Source of the DNA: Saksenaea vasiformis B4078
Taxonomy: Eukaryota; Mucoromycota; Mucoromycetes; Mucorales; Saksenaeaceae
Direction: 5' to 3'
Length of the DNA: 64,000 nt
Assembly (NCBI GenBank): GCA_000697055.1
Contig: JNDT01001435.1
Coordinates: forward strand, 1-64,000
A model generated the notes under the pieces. That model saw only the letters and a list, made by a program, of their open reading frames with translations. It did no database searches and was not told the DNA's origin. Below are positions 1 through 9,813 of this stretch, piece after piece (the first letter of the stretch is position 1; every line of letters begins with the position of its first letter). The translations under genes and the position numbers were made by a program.

Positions 1-1079
1 GGAACGTTTGGTCCACTCAGTCACAGCGACCGAAATCGACTTGCTTGTGACCACGTTTTAAAAGTCACTCAAAAAATAATGTTAAAATAAAAAGCAGTAA
101 AATCCCAAATATGGAAAGCATCAATGGCAGGCACTTGGTCTTGAGCTGCATGTGACCCCAAGGTTGAAGAGCCGACCAGCAAGCAAGCTCAGCCACTACC
201 GTCGAACAGGAGTGCAACTATTCCAAGATGTCTTTTCATCATTAGACCATTTCTGTCTTCATTTCTCAACATCGCGACATTCTTATTTACATCCTTGACA
301 ATTCGACCTCTCTCACCTGCAACTTTGCAAGACTTTTGTTCCCATCTTGTTACATTACTAATGCTGTAGTCATCTTTGACAATGATGACCTTGTTGACTA
401 CTTTTCAATAGCTTAACGTCTCCTATCTCCGATTTAGTAAAAATAGTTAGAAATAAATACACTAAAAGAAACAAAACATCGACAAACTAAGTACAACCAC
501 CTTGTCTCGACAAAAGATATCTATGAAAAACCTGTGATATTCAGGAATGGTAATTAAATAAAAGCAATATACCAAGGACAATAATAATACAGTGAGATTT
601 CTGTTTATTTCGGATGGAAGATAAAAAGGACAGAGAAGTAACTTCCCCGTTATTGCTCTAGAATAAAAGCAAAATTTTTCTTAACGGCGATTCTATACCT
701 GAAACAATCCCAATTAATGGACAGTGACATATAGTTTATCACGGTCAAGTTTGTTTGCTATAATGAAATACCGCAAAACCGTCTTTTTTTTTGTCATTTA
801 CTTACTCTCAGTCCTCGAAACACAGCTTGAAACACTTTTGCCTGGTACTCACGATCAAGCAGCTTATAACAGATTCACTGACAGACGTAGCTTTTGGCAG
901 ACAATTTATATTTCTGTTACCGATTCTTGGCATACCACTCAACGTCGGTTTGTCGCTTGTATTGTTTCGGACTCAGACAACGACGCAAACAAGTAATGTC
1001 GACATTTCAGCAATGAGATGGACACAATTCTGAAAGGAACAATATTCAACCGCTTTTCTGTCTTAAGAAACGTTATTAC
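1..1079. repeat. Degenerate repeat region, inverted to sequence at 1.8-2.3 kb
   Basis: No gene is supported here. About 200-400 reads as a decayed inverted copy of roughly 2110-2240: both carry a stretch around CTCAACATCGCGACA followed by a run like CATCCTTGACAA. About 840-970 similarly mirrors 1830-1920, where the ATTTATATTTC stretch is shared on opposite strands. These are old diverged copies of the same mobile sequences seen elsewhere in the window. The short open frames at 724-1033 lie inside this repeat and have no recognisable product. Confidence 0.5.
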
Positions 1080-1815
1080 GCTGGAAATTTCAGTATGTAA
1101 GTTCTCAGATAGTCTCAGCGATATGACAAACGCGGTGTTGAAAAATAAGAGAGAGTAAAGTTCAGTTCAGACAGAAGTTTAGTTTCGTTGAATTCTGTGG
1201 ATTTCGGTTTGTTTAGTGATAGCTTGACAGACAGGAGAACCTTTGAGACTCTTCCTTTATTTGGATGTAAAGTAAGGATGATTATATGTGCTAACGCGTC
1301 TGTCCTTATTATTGTTCTATTCATTCGGAGATTGTAATCTTGATCCTGATCGGTAGATCTGTGTTCCTGAGATGGTCTTGACTTTGGATATAATACCCAT
1401 CTTTAGACGTGGATCTATGTCCTCATATGTGACTTATACGTCAAATTCAATTTATTGTTAGTGAGCACCAGGTGTAGAATTGAGTTGGATACTAAGACTT
1501 GAATATATCGGAGAAGATAATCAATAAAGACAAGATCGGAAGTCTTCCTGTTTGATAAAAAAAATCTGATCATTAATTAAATCGTTGTTATGACTACGTA
1601 TGATCTCTTGCTGTATTTGTCAAATGTAGGTATCAATAAGAAATAAGAGCAATATTCTTCGAGTAATCAGCGGATTGGATCAGAAGAAAATAAAAATGGA
1701 TTTCGGTTAACGGTGGTTTCTTGATAATAATCAATGGAGGCAGAGGAAATAAAATCCGTTTGAAAGACGTTTTGAGATGGCTTGAGATGGCTGGGGAGAT
1801 ATTGTTTTGCTACAA
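1080..1815 (-). repeat. Decayed LTR copy (variant of the 19-24 kb LTR family), minus orientation
   Basis: Read on the minus strand, about 1815 down to 1660 matches the post-TATA part of the LTR at 19.0-20.1 kb. Shared stretches are the CTCAAGCCATCTCAAAA segment and the AAGAAACCACCGTTAAC segment, although promoter-proximal sequence is diverged. Its far end (1098-1135, AAGTTCTCAGATAGTCTCAG) matches the far end of the copy at 23.8 kb rather than the copies at 19 and 22 kb, so this is a distinct subfamily. There is no intact internal region and no target-site duplication that I can identify. About 1196-1345 is also partly duplicated at 2456-2510 and 2770-2850. Confidence 0.55.
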
Positions 1816-2146
1816 CCTACCAACGTTGTTGAGTTGGTGATCGGTATGTGAAGGATCAGTAGCTGAAATATAAATGGTCTGTAAGAAGGTATGTCGGTCA
1901 GATAAGTCCGTTGAATAATGAACAGCAGACACCAATGTTTTAAGTCATGTGTCAAAGACTGGGAGCAAGTGGATGAAAAAAAGAAGATGGGTTACGTAGG
2001 TATCTTTTGTCATGACAAGATTGTGGTGCTTAATTCTCTGGTGTTTATTTGTTTCATTCAGTGCATTTATATGTTTCTATCTATTCTAGCTAAGTTGGAG
2101 ATGGGGGTTTAATTCTATTGAAAAGTGATCAGAAAGGTCGTCATCG

Positions 2147-2494
2147 TCAAGGATGAGGACAGAAGTGTCGCGACGTTGAGAGACGAGGACAAAAGGCGGT
2201 GGAAAGATAAAAGAACAGGACATTAGAGGAATGCGGGAATTTGTCTTCAAATAAAATGTCCAAATATGACGGAGGGGTCGGAGAGCGAGTGCCTTCGAAC
2301 TTGTTCATGTATGTGATGGTGATCATATTGTCGCAATAGATTCTGATCGAGTTGCCCTGAAAGGGATGTTGGCGAATGGTTTTCCGGATCACAAGTGGCT
2401 TCTGCTGGGGGCCGTTCTCGGCGCGTCCGGGTACCGCGCCATGTCCAGGAATTGTTGTGGACTTCGGTTGTTTAGGTAATTGCTTGACAGACAA
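2147..2494 (-). pseudogene. Retroelement RNase H fragment (gypsy/DIRS-like), broken
   Basis: The 115-codon minus-strand frame contains the block IRIYCDNMITITYMNKFEGT followed by RSP. This is the pattern of retrotransposon RNase H domains of the Ty3/gypsy and DIRS groups, in which a metal-binding Asp sits in a T/C-D-N motif and is followed by a Y-(I/M)-N-K-x-x-G-T-x-S stretch. The frame loses resemblance after the LDILFEDKFPHS segment, and no reverse transcriptase or integrase is recognisable nearby, so it is a dead remnant. Sequence just beyond its 3' end is mirrored at about 200-400. The family assignment is by motif only. Confidence 0.55.
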
Positions 2495-2859
2495 GAAATC
2501 CTTTGAGACTATTGGAGGATGGTCTTGTCTCGCGGAAGTCCAACAGTTGAGTGAATGCTGTGTGTTCGCGCATTACACAAGACCTTTTCCAAATAAAACG
2601 AGTGCATCCTCTTTAGAAACGTCTCTGCTATCATACAGCAGCGATCATTTCAATCGACCATATCTCTTAGAACGCTGGCGCCAGCTTGGACATTGCATAT
2701 TTATTCATCATTATTTGGACCACAAAATAATGTTGTATCTACAAATCCTTCGAACATCCGCCCTTTATTTTGAGTAGAAGTAAGAGATCGTTATATTTTG
2801 TTACGCGTCTGTCATTATTGTTGTTCTACTCATTCAGAGATCGTAATATTAACTGTAGC

Positions 2860-4060
2860 CATATTGCCACTCGTGCGCCTGCACCTTAAGTGGACACAAT
2901 AACGATCCTGTTTTCATACGAGTAACCTCCTCTCTATAATAAACACAGTCAGATACTACGATGGTGTCCGGTCGAACGTTCTTCACGTAAATTACTTACA
3001 TGACGCTTATATTTTTCCACATCTTTACATCAAGCTATAACGGATAAGTGTAAGTAATGACCAGGATATACTCCAATTATGGTATTTTAAGATGAAAAAT
3101 GGGTCGGGAAGTACTTTGAGACTCTTTGGTGAGTTTATTCAAGCAAAGCCCAATGTCATTTATCAATGCTATTGTTTAGACCTATATACCAGTTGTTGCG
3201 TGTAATAATATTCACCGCTCTCATTAGCACAATGCAAACGAACCCTGATGAAACAACACTTACAGCTCCTGGAGGATCTACGGCGCTCTTTTTGTAAACA
3301 CCCACAGCACGGTGTTGTGGGTGTGTCATAACCGTCAACCAATGACAGAGTCCAAAGCTCAGTATCAAAACATTACTGCAGCAGGATCACTTATGACGGG
3401 TAGCAAACGTTGTCAGCAAGAAAACGGATATGGCGAATACCAAATACGACTTGAATAGCCATCACCATAGATGTCCCACTGTTGGAAAAATATTAGCTTG
3501 GTTTATTCTGGGGTGAGGCCGCTTACCCTTGTTTCTCGGTAAAGACAAACGAAGATGATGAACCGTTCAAGAGTCTATTTCACAGTGAGCATTGACATAG
3601 AAAGAATAATAATGACACACCGTTTGGTTGAAAGAAAAAAGAGGCGATATCATCAACAGGAAACCATCCCGTCACCGCAACTAGATAGGTCGATGATACG
3701 GCTCACGCAGGAAGAGGATCCTGAAGAACAGTTTAATCCATAACGTGGTTAACGATAAAGACAAAAATACAGTCAAAATGAATGCATTCGAAAGAGTGAA
3801 GAAAAGGGTTAAGAGTTTGTTGTAAATAACAATCGGATGAAATATCCCTCTTTAGACATGTGTCTGAGAATGAGAACAAGAACAGATCATGCCTAAAACA
3901 AAGAAAGCTCCTCGCGTAAACCATAATGAACACGTTATATGGTCAATAGAGGTCTCAGACATGCAGAGCACCTGATACAAATCAGAGCAGATCCGAAACA
4001 TCCATGCTAATAGCGGATTCATCATATCATTCTGGTAGAGGAAGAGCGGAGATGCATAAA
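2860..4060. other. Gene-free stretch in repeat island
   Basis: Only short unconnected frames are present (for example 3156-3368 minus, 3555-3743 plus). None has a recognisable motif or a consistent exon partner. The end near 4060 runs into an LTR-like copy. I see no supported gene. Confidence 0.5.
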
Positions 4061-4790
4061 TTATCACAGGTCCTCATATGTGACCTATACGGTATTGTAG
4101 CCAATCCTCATCCCTCCTGGGAGGCATCCAATTTTCGCTCCATGACAATCTTGCCTTCTGCTTTCCTTTTCCTCAACAGCATCGATTTTATTTTATTTTT
4201 GTATTTCCTGCTTATCCTTTTTCAGTGGATCAATAAAGATGTCACATTGACACAATACATCTTTCAAAGTTGTATTACAATTTTCTCTAGATACTATCAT
4301 TGGACCCACCGAACCTCATACAAACTAGCAAACACAGCGGTACATGAACTCTGGTATCACCCCCGAATGGACCCGCGAAAGCTTGTTCGAAGGCACATCC
4401 GATCAAAACCGCATATAATGCAAAGTGCCCGTGATTGAACCCATCACCTGTCATCGCTATCTATCAGAGCCATGATAGATTAGATTTCCATCCACTTAGC
4501 GAAATTAATTTGCATCTGATCTATCTTGTATAAATATCTTTTCAATTCAATGAAGAAAACATTAGGCTATTACAGCATCTTTCTCTTGGTTTCCTCAAGT
4601 ACTTCAAAAGGTCTTTTCCAGAGGGTTTCTTTTATTTGTGTAATTTGCCTTTTATTTGCTCTGCCTCCACTGGTTACTATCAAGAAACGACAGCTAACTG
4701 GAATATATTGCTCCTTTCTCTTTTCCTTTTACTCTTTGTCTGACAAGTGAGGACTATTCCGCTATCCTCTTTCGTATCTCTACCCCTTCA
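4060..4790 (+). repeat. Decayed LTR copy, plus orientation
   Basis: This stretch follows the same order as the LTR at 19.0-20.1 kb. It contains the GAACC..ACCTGTCATCGCTATCTATC segment, then CCATGATAGATTAGATTTCC and CCACTTAGCGAAATTAATTT. Next come the TATAAATA box region (4530), the CAATTCAATGAAGAAAACATTAGG segment, and the CTCAA..AAAAGGTCTTTTCCAGAGG stretch. It has many substitutions relative to the 19 kb copy and appears older. No internal retroelement region follows. Confidence 0.6.
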
Positions 4791-5279
4791 TTCGTTTTTT
4801 CCCATCCGCTTTTTGTTTTCTTACCTTCTGCTGTCTACGTTCATAAGGAATCAAAGCACGAAGACAGCTTTTCCCTATTCTTTACGTAAATCTTTTTGAC
4901 TGTTTGTTAAATAGCTTAGCGGAAAAAATTGTCTGCAAGAAAACAAATACAGATATAGAAATAGAATAAAAAGAGCTACATTCTGATTTAAAGAATAATT
5001 TTTTCAGGCGTCATCTGAAAATTGACAAATGCACTGAAAATGAGCAAAATGCACAGAGGTTAACCTTGCCAAACGGCCAGTTTCACCTCCGTTTTGACAA
5101 AAAATAATTTTGGATAAAAAAATACAAACGGGTAGAGTAAGAGAAGGCTAGTGGAAACATACTACTTGCATCCCATTCACATATATACTTCACGAGAAAA
5201 ATGCAAAGAAGTGATCTTTCGATTTGGATTGGCTGTCGGAAACGTCCGTCTTTCCATATTGGGACGCTGTCCATGTCTT

Positions 5280-6125
5280 TGATTTGCAAATAAACTATGT
5301 GTCCATGAAGAGCCAAGTTTGCGCTAAGGAAATAATTGAATATGCGGTCATTAGTTCACGAATTGGCGACAAAATAATACTGTACTTACATCAACTTTGG
5401 TCCCCAGATGGACGCATAATTTATTGGACCAGCATAAAAATTGTTCACGGTTAGTAAATGGAAGACGCCTTGATGTCTTTTTACTTACCCCAAAGGTAAT
5501 CAGGCCAAAAAGCCTGGGCCAAGCCCGCACCTTGACTAGTGGGATCAGCGTGGGGGGCCGTTCCTGGCGACGACGGCCAGTGGTGAGAGGTTACGCCGTG
5601 CAGAGGACTTGAAGCGATGCAACGTCTGGCGAAGTTCTGCTGTCGAAGTTGGATAAGGCAGCGTGCAATAATACTTGCTTACCTGGTAAACGAGAGGCTA
5701 CGCCACAGCCAGGACGGTTCGGGACAGAGGTCATGCAGGCTATCGATAGACAAAAAAAACATGAATAATTGTGTATGTATATAGATTGACATCCTTACTG
5801 GGGATGTTAAAGAGAACAGAGCCAAAGAAAAAAAAAAAGGGGAAATTCGTACGTTCGTTTAAGTATGGATTATTTTGGGTGGGACCTGTGCTTATCTTGA
5901 AACATTTTTACTGCTTTGCGATGGAATACTGGGAACCCATCTCCAGAATACCCACAATGCAAAACTGAGGTTATCCAGGCGCGAACTATTTCTTGGATTA
6001 ACGCAAATGAACCACTTCTTCACGCCAAGACGCATCACTCTCCAGCGCTAAAATTATTTGGTTTGAACGTCTCATAATATTTATCTGACGCAAACGTGGA
6101 ATCTACATTTAGTATTTGCCTTTAG
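5280..6125 (+). repeat. Dispersed repeat family B, copy 1
   Basis: This copy shares ordered blocks with sequence at 45.16-45.30, 46.43-47.05 and 56.04-56.40 kb. One block is AAGTTTGCGCTAAGGAA followed by ATTG. Another, TTTTTACTTACCCC at 5485, is shared with 46.63 kb. The block GGTTATCCAGGCGCG..CTATTTCTTGGATTAA at 5970 is shared with 56.23 kb. A G/C-richer segment (5500-5740) sits inside it. No coding domain is recognisable, so the element class is unknown. The edges are estimates. Confidence 0.55.
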
Positions 6126-6451
6126 ACACCCGTTATGGAAGCTATGGACTCCATTATCGACTCGCTCTTACCATATGCATATTAGAGAAAGTTCTCTGCA
6201 TAGCACGAGAGCTTATGCACACACCTTCCCCGTATGAGAAATTTGATAGAATGCAAGGAGTACTCTATCCGCTGTGACCACAAAAGAAAAGAACGTGATA
6301 TTTTCAGGGCATATAGGCCGAGGTTGTTGAATTTGCATTCTGCTGTCCATAATGGGCCGGATACTCAGAAGAATCACGTGGGTGTGAAGTACTAGGTGGG
6401 CCGCTTGGCTCCGAAGTAAACCTGCAGCGCAAAGACCCACTTCCTTTTCCA

Positions 6452-6799
6452 ATGGACACAGCACGCCTTGAACGAGCCTTACATGAATTGCCTCCTGACA
6501 CACTTCTAACAGAGATCCCAACAATACAAAACTCGATCGTGCATCTACGACAATCCAACACGGATATGCGCGAATTCGATCCCGAACAGCAAGATCCAGA
6601 TCTCATGACTGCCGTTCGAGAAAATGAAGACCTAATTAACCGTTATGAAAAGCGCATCGACCTCACTCTTGACGTGATCCGACAACGGCTAGGTGAGGCA
6701 GCCGCAGAAGAAGTGAAAAGTAATGTCGTGGCTTTTCGAAAGACGTATGAGTCACGTCCAGCAGAAGAGAGTATGGAAGAAGATGGCGTTTTTTTATAA
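6452..6799 (+). CDS. TMA17: Tma17/Adc17-like proteasome assembly chaperone
   Basis: Single-exon gene of 115 aa. It resembles fungal Tma17 (Adc17), a small stress-induced chaperone that helps the Rpt6-Rpt3 ATPase pair join the base of the 26S proteasome. Supporting segments are IPTIQNSIVHLRQSN near residues 21-35, which matches the family's E-I-x-N-S-I-x-H-L-x-R-S-N helix, and AVRENEDLINRYEKRIDL near 53-70, matching the family's V-R-E-N-E...N-Y-x-x-R-V-D-x-L helix. The two helices would form the family's coiled coil, and the acidic tail ends in GVFL. The ATG at 6452 precedes the first conserved helix. An in-frame stop lies upstream. Assignment rests on motif similarity. Confidence 0.7.
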   Translation: MDTARLERALHELPPDTLLTEIPTIQNSIVHLRQSNTDMREFDPEQQDPDLMTAVRENEDLINRYEKRIDLTLDVIRQRLGEAAAEEVKSNVVAFRKTYESRPAEESMEEDGVFL

Positions 6800-7094
6800 A
6801 CTATGTAAAATATGCATCCACATGTCTTTTACTGGGCTTTTGAGCCTTATCCACGGTAACTACCATTTGATAAGGATACGTTGAAAGTGGAATATAAGCG
6901 GTATGTGATGCCGACTCGTCATCAGAGCCAGCTTCGGACTCCTACAAAAAGAATAATGAGCCGTGAAGAATCATGCATTCGATTTCATTACTCGAAGCAT
7001 CATCGTCTGTTGAATATCATACAAACCAAACTTGTATGTGAGGCTAAACTCGCCTGTAATACATCTCGTTAAGCAAAAAATAATCCTTCCTTCT

Positions 7095-7402
7095 TCAATG
7101 GAAGATCGTACGGTGGTTTACCACTGACGCCGTCTCGAGCTCCTCTTTTCTTTTTGCAGCTGATTTTCCTTGATCGCTCACAAGATAACCAACGATGATG
7201 GGGTACAATGTATCAAGGACCATTGCATGAATGCCGTGGTCATCATACCACGTTATATTCTCTTTGTCAAGGTATATAACTACTCGTAAGACCTGAAGCA
7301 GGAAGAAGGTCACGTACATACTACAGGTCGTACACGGAGCGAAAAGCTTACGGTGGCACGAGTGATCCTCAAATGAATTACGTTTCTCGTCCGGGTTACC
7401 AT
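7095..7402 (-). CDS. Small spliced protein of unknown function (82 aa)
   Basis: Two exons, 7352-7402 and 7095-7292, with intron 7293-7351 (GTAAGC donor, TTCAG acceptor). Both exon lengths are multiples of three, so the frame is kept across the junction. The product starts MVTRTRNVIHLRITRAT and continues VLRVVIYLDKENITWYDDHG, then a helical HAMVLDTLYPIIVGYL segment, then a charged Lys/Glu-rich tail. It looks like a small compact alpha/beta domain. It has no signal peptide or clear membrane helix. I do not recognise the family. It is transcribed divergently from the phosphodiesterase gene, with only about 90 bp between the two start codons, so they probably share a promoter. Confidence 0.55.
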
Positions 7403-7494
7403 TAGACTAACGACAGGCTGTGTATAAAGTCGGATGTCGGTTGCGTGACAGCGAGACGATGTTCCACTCCTGACTTTTCCTTTTTCGCTCCGAG

Positions 7495-9380
7495 ATGTCA
7501 TTGTCCAGCAGTTCTTCACTATCTTTACGCCCGAGGAGGACCACACCTGACCCTAATGAAGATTTTGTAAATCACCACGACGATGATGTCAGACTCAAAA
7601 TGGAGGAAGAACGGTTACTAGAGCAAGAAGAAGGGGAATTTGAGGACGATGCTTGGGATGATACCGATCCTGATCGGCGACGCCGAGAGGTATGCTGATG
7701 GAATTATCGTTCCCTAGTACGCTTGACCCTTTTTTCTTTCATTTCAGAGGAAGTCTTTTTTGCCGTATCTTCTTCTTGGCTTGTTGATCGGTGGTACTTT
7801 CGTTATCTTCAAAGTGTTGGTTCTCAAGTATGGTCATGATCCTTCATCCCATACCATGCGTGGAGTTGAAAAGGAATATTATAACGGTACACACTACTTC
7901 GGTCCAACTGTTATATTCATCTCGCTCGATGGATTTCGCAACGATTATCTTGAACGGAATGTAACACCGCATCTTGTGCAATTTGGTAGGACAAAGGAAA
8001 ATCAGATCCAGACTTGCATTAAATCTCCATCTGTGTGTTCAACAGCGTCCGAAGGTATTCGAGCAAAGTATATGAACCCCTCATTCCCGGTAAATTCAGC
8101 AGTAACATGTGTGCCTGTGCTTGGCTAATGTCGTTCCAAGTCTATCACATTTCCCAACCATTGGACTCTCGCCACCGGCCTCTATCCTGAATCCCATGGT
8201 ATTGTGGGCAACGATTTTTACGATCCAGAGTTTGGTGAAGACTATATCCACAAAGACCCTGAGATAAGCGAAAATCCTAAATGGTATGGCGGTGAACCGG
8301 TAAGAAAAAAAAAATAGCGAATAATTGATCTATAACTCAAACAACGTCCAGATCTGGGTAACGTCTACACTCCAAGGAAAACGCTCGGCTACCATCATGT
8401 GGCCAGGTTCAAACGTGCCCATTCATTCAGTGAAATCTGACTACACGGTTCTATACAGCCGTGAAACTACTGTTATTGATAAGATGGATACGGCACTTGG
8501 ATTTTTGGACTTACCAAAGGAGGAAAGGCCGCAGTTAATTTCAATCTATATTCCACAAGTAGATCAAAAAGGACACGGCGCTGGTCCTGAAAGCGAAAAG
8601 GTAAAGAAAAAAATTAGTCTTTAACATTGGTCATGTTTACATACAGTATTACAGATCAATGCTGTGGTTTCTAAAATGGATGACGCGGTTGGACATCTGC
8701 TGAAGGGTCTGAAAGAAAGGAATCTCGATCCATTCATACATGTGGTGATTGTAAGTTAACCAATTAACTGTTATAATGGGATCCTAATTGTTTCACAACA
8801 GGTCAGCGATCATGGCATGGCTGCGACGGACCGGTCTCGATTGATTTTCTACGATGATATTCTTTCAGAGGAATCACTTTCTTTCCTGCGTTATCGTGAG
8901 GCTTGGCCTCTGTTAAATCTTCGACCGAAAGATGATACGCCCCCGTATGCGGTGCAGCAAGCTTACGAGGAACTATACAACTACACACAAACTGTCGACA
9001 ATCCTCATTTCCAGGTATATCTACGAGAAAATATGCCAGAATCGCTACACTACAGTGCAACGGAGAGAATCGCCCCTGTTGTTGCAATTCCAGATGTAGG
9101 CTATTCGTTTGCTAGACATCAGGGAACGCGTGATGCGTTTGATCTCTCCCGAGGTACTGTCTATCGCCCGATGGGTATGCATGGGTATGATAACATGGCT
9201 GTTGAAATGCGAGCGATTTTTATGGCCAAAGGACCGAAGATACAGTACCGATACGGTGTAGGTTCTGTGGTGGAACCTTTTATCAACGTCGAAGTCTATG
9301 CATTTGTAGCAAAGCTTCTTAACTTGACACCAGCACCTAACAACAGCACGCTCAATGGTCGTCTTCAACTAGCATCTTGA
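7495..9380 (+). CDS. ENPP-type ectonucleotide pyrophosphatase/phosphodiesterase, type II membrane protein
   Basis: Seven exons: 7495-7689, 7748-7985, 8046-8089, 8141-8299, 8352-8600, 8655-8750, 8802-9380; total 519 aa with all phases consistent. The N-terminal ~68 residues are acidic and cytosolic. A hydrophobic anchor (FLPYLLLGLLIGGTFVIF) follows, then the alkaline-phosphatase-superfamily catalytic domain. Visible site residues are the metal ligand in SLDGF, the catalytic Thr in TFPNH, then DQKGHG, SDHGM and MHGYDN. These match yeast Npp1/Npp2 and animal ENPP enzymes, which hydrolyse extracellular nucleotides at the plasma membrane or secretory pathway. As in yeast, no nuclease-like C-terminal domain is present. 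The product probably takes part in phosphate scavenging. The fifth and sixth exons flank the DQKGHG motif; their border was set by phase. Confidence 0.9.
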
Positions 9381-9813
9381 CATATATATTTTGACTGTAA
9401 TTTGATTAAATAATCGCACGAAAACTCTATTCTCCGGTACATTCTAACGAATGAGCACAAATTCTTGAAAGCACACCTTCTACTAGAAACGGATCATCTA
9501 TCGAGAATCGGCGCTTCTATCTTTCAACTTGTGGCATGAAATTTTTTTTAAAAAAAAAAGAAGTACCCAAGGATGATCAGGACGTTGAAAAAATCGGAAA
9601 ATGTTAGACTTCATTACTTTTCTGTTTGCAAGTTATTCAAGTATTCGTAACTTTCATGAAGAGAAAGACGATTCGTTTTAGATAGCGCACTCTGCGCCTC
9701 ATGCCGTAAATGGATTTCAATCCAGATGGCTGAACCAATGTTCCACGCGAATTTTCTGCAGCTTCTGCGTGTACACTTGTAACTGCATTCGTCGATTCGA
9801 AGACTAGGCGATC
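9381..9813. other. Intergenic spacer
   Basis: This 433-bp spacer separates two tandem plus-strand genes. It has an A-run near 9546-9560 and no recognisable gene. It likely holds the terminator of the phosphodiesterase gene and the promoter of the auxilin gene. Confidence 0.5.
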
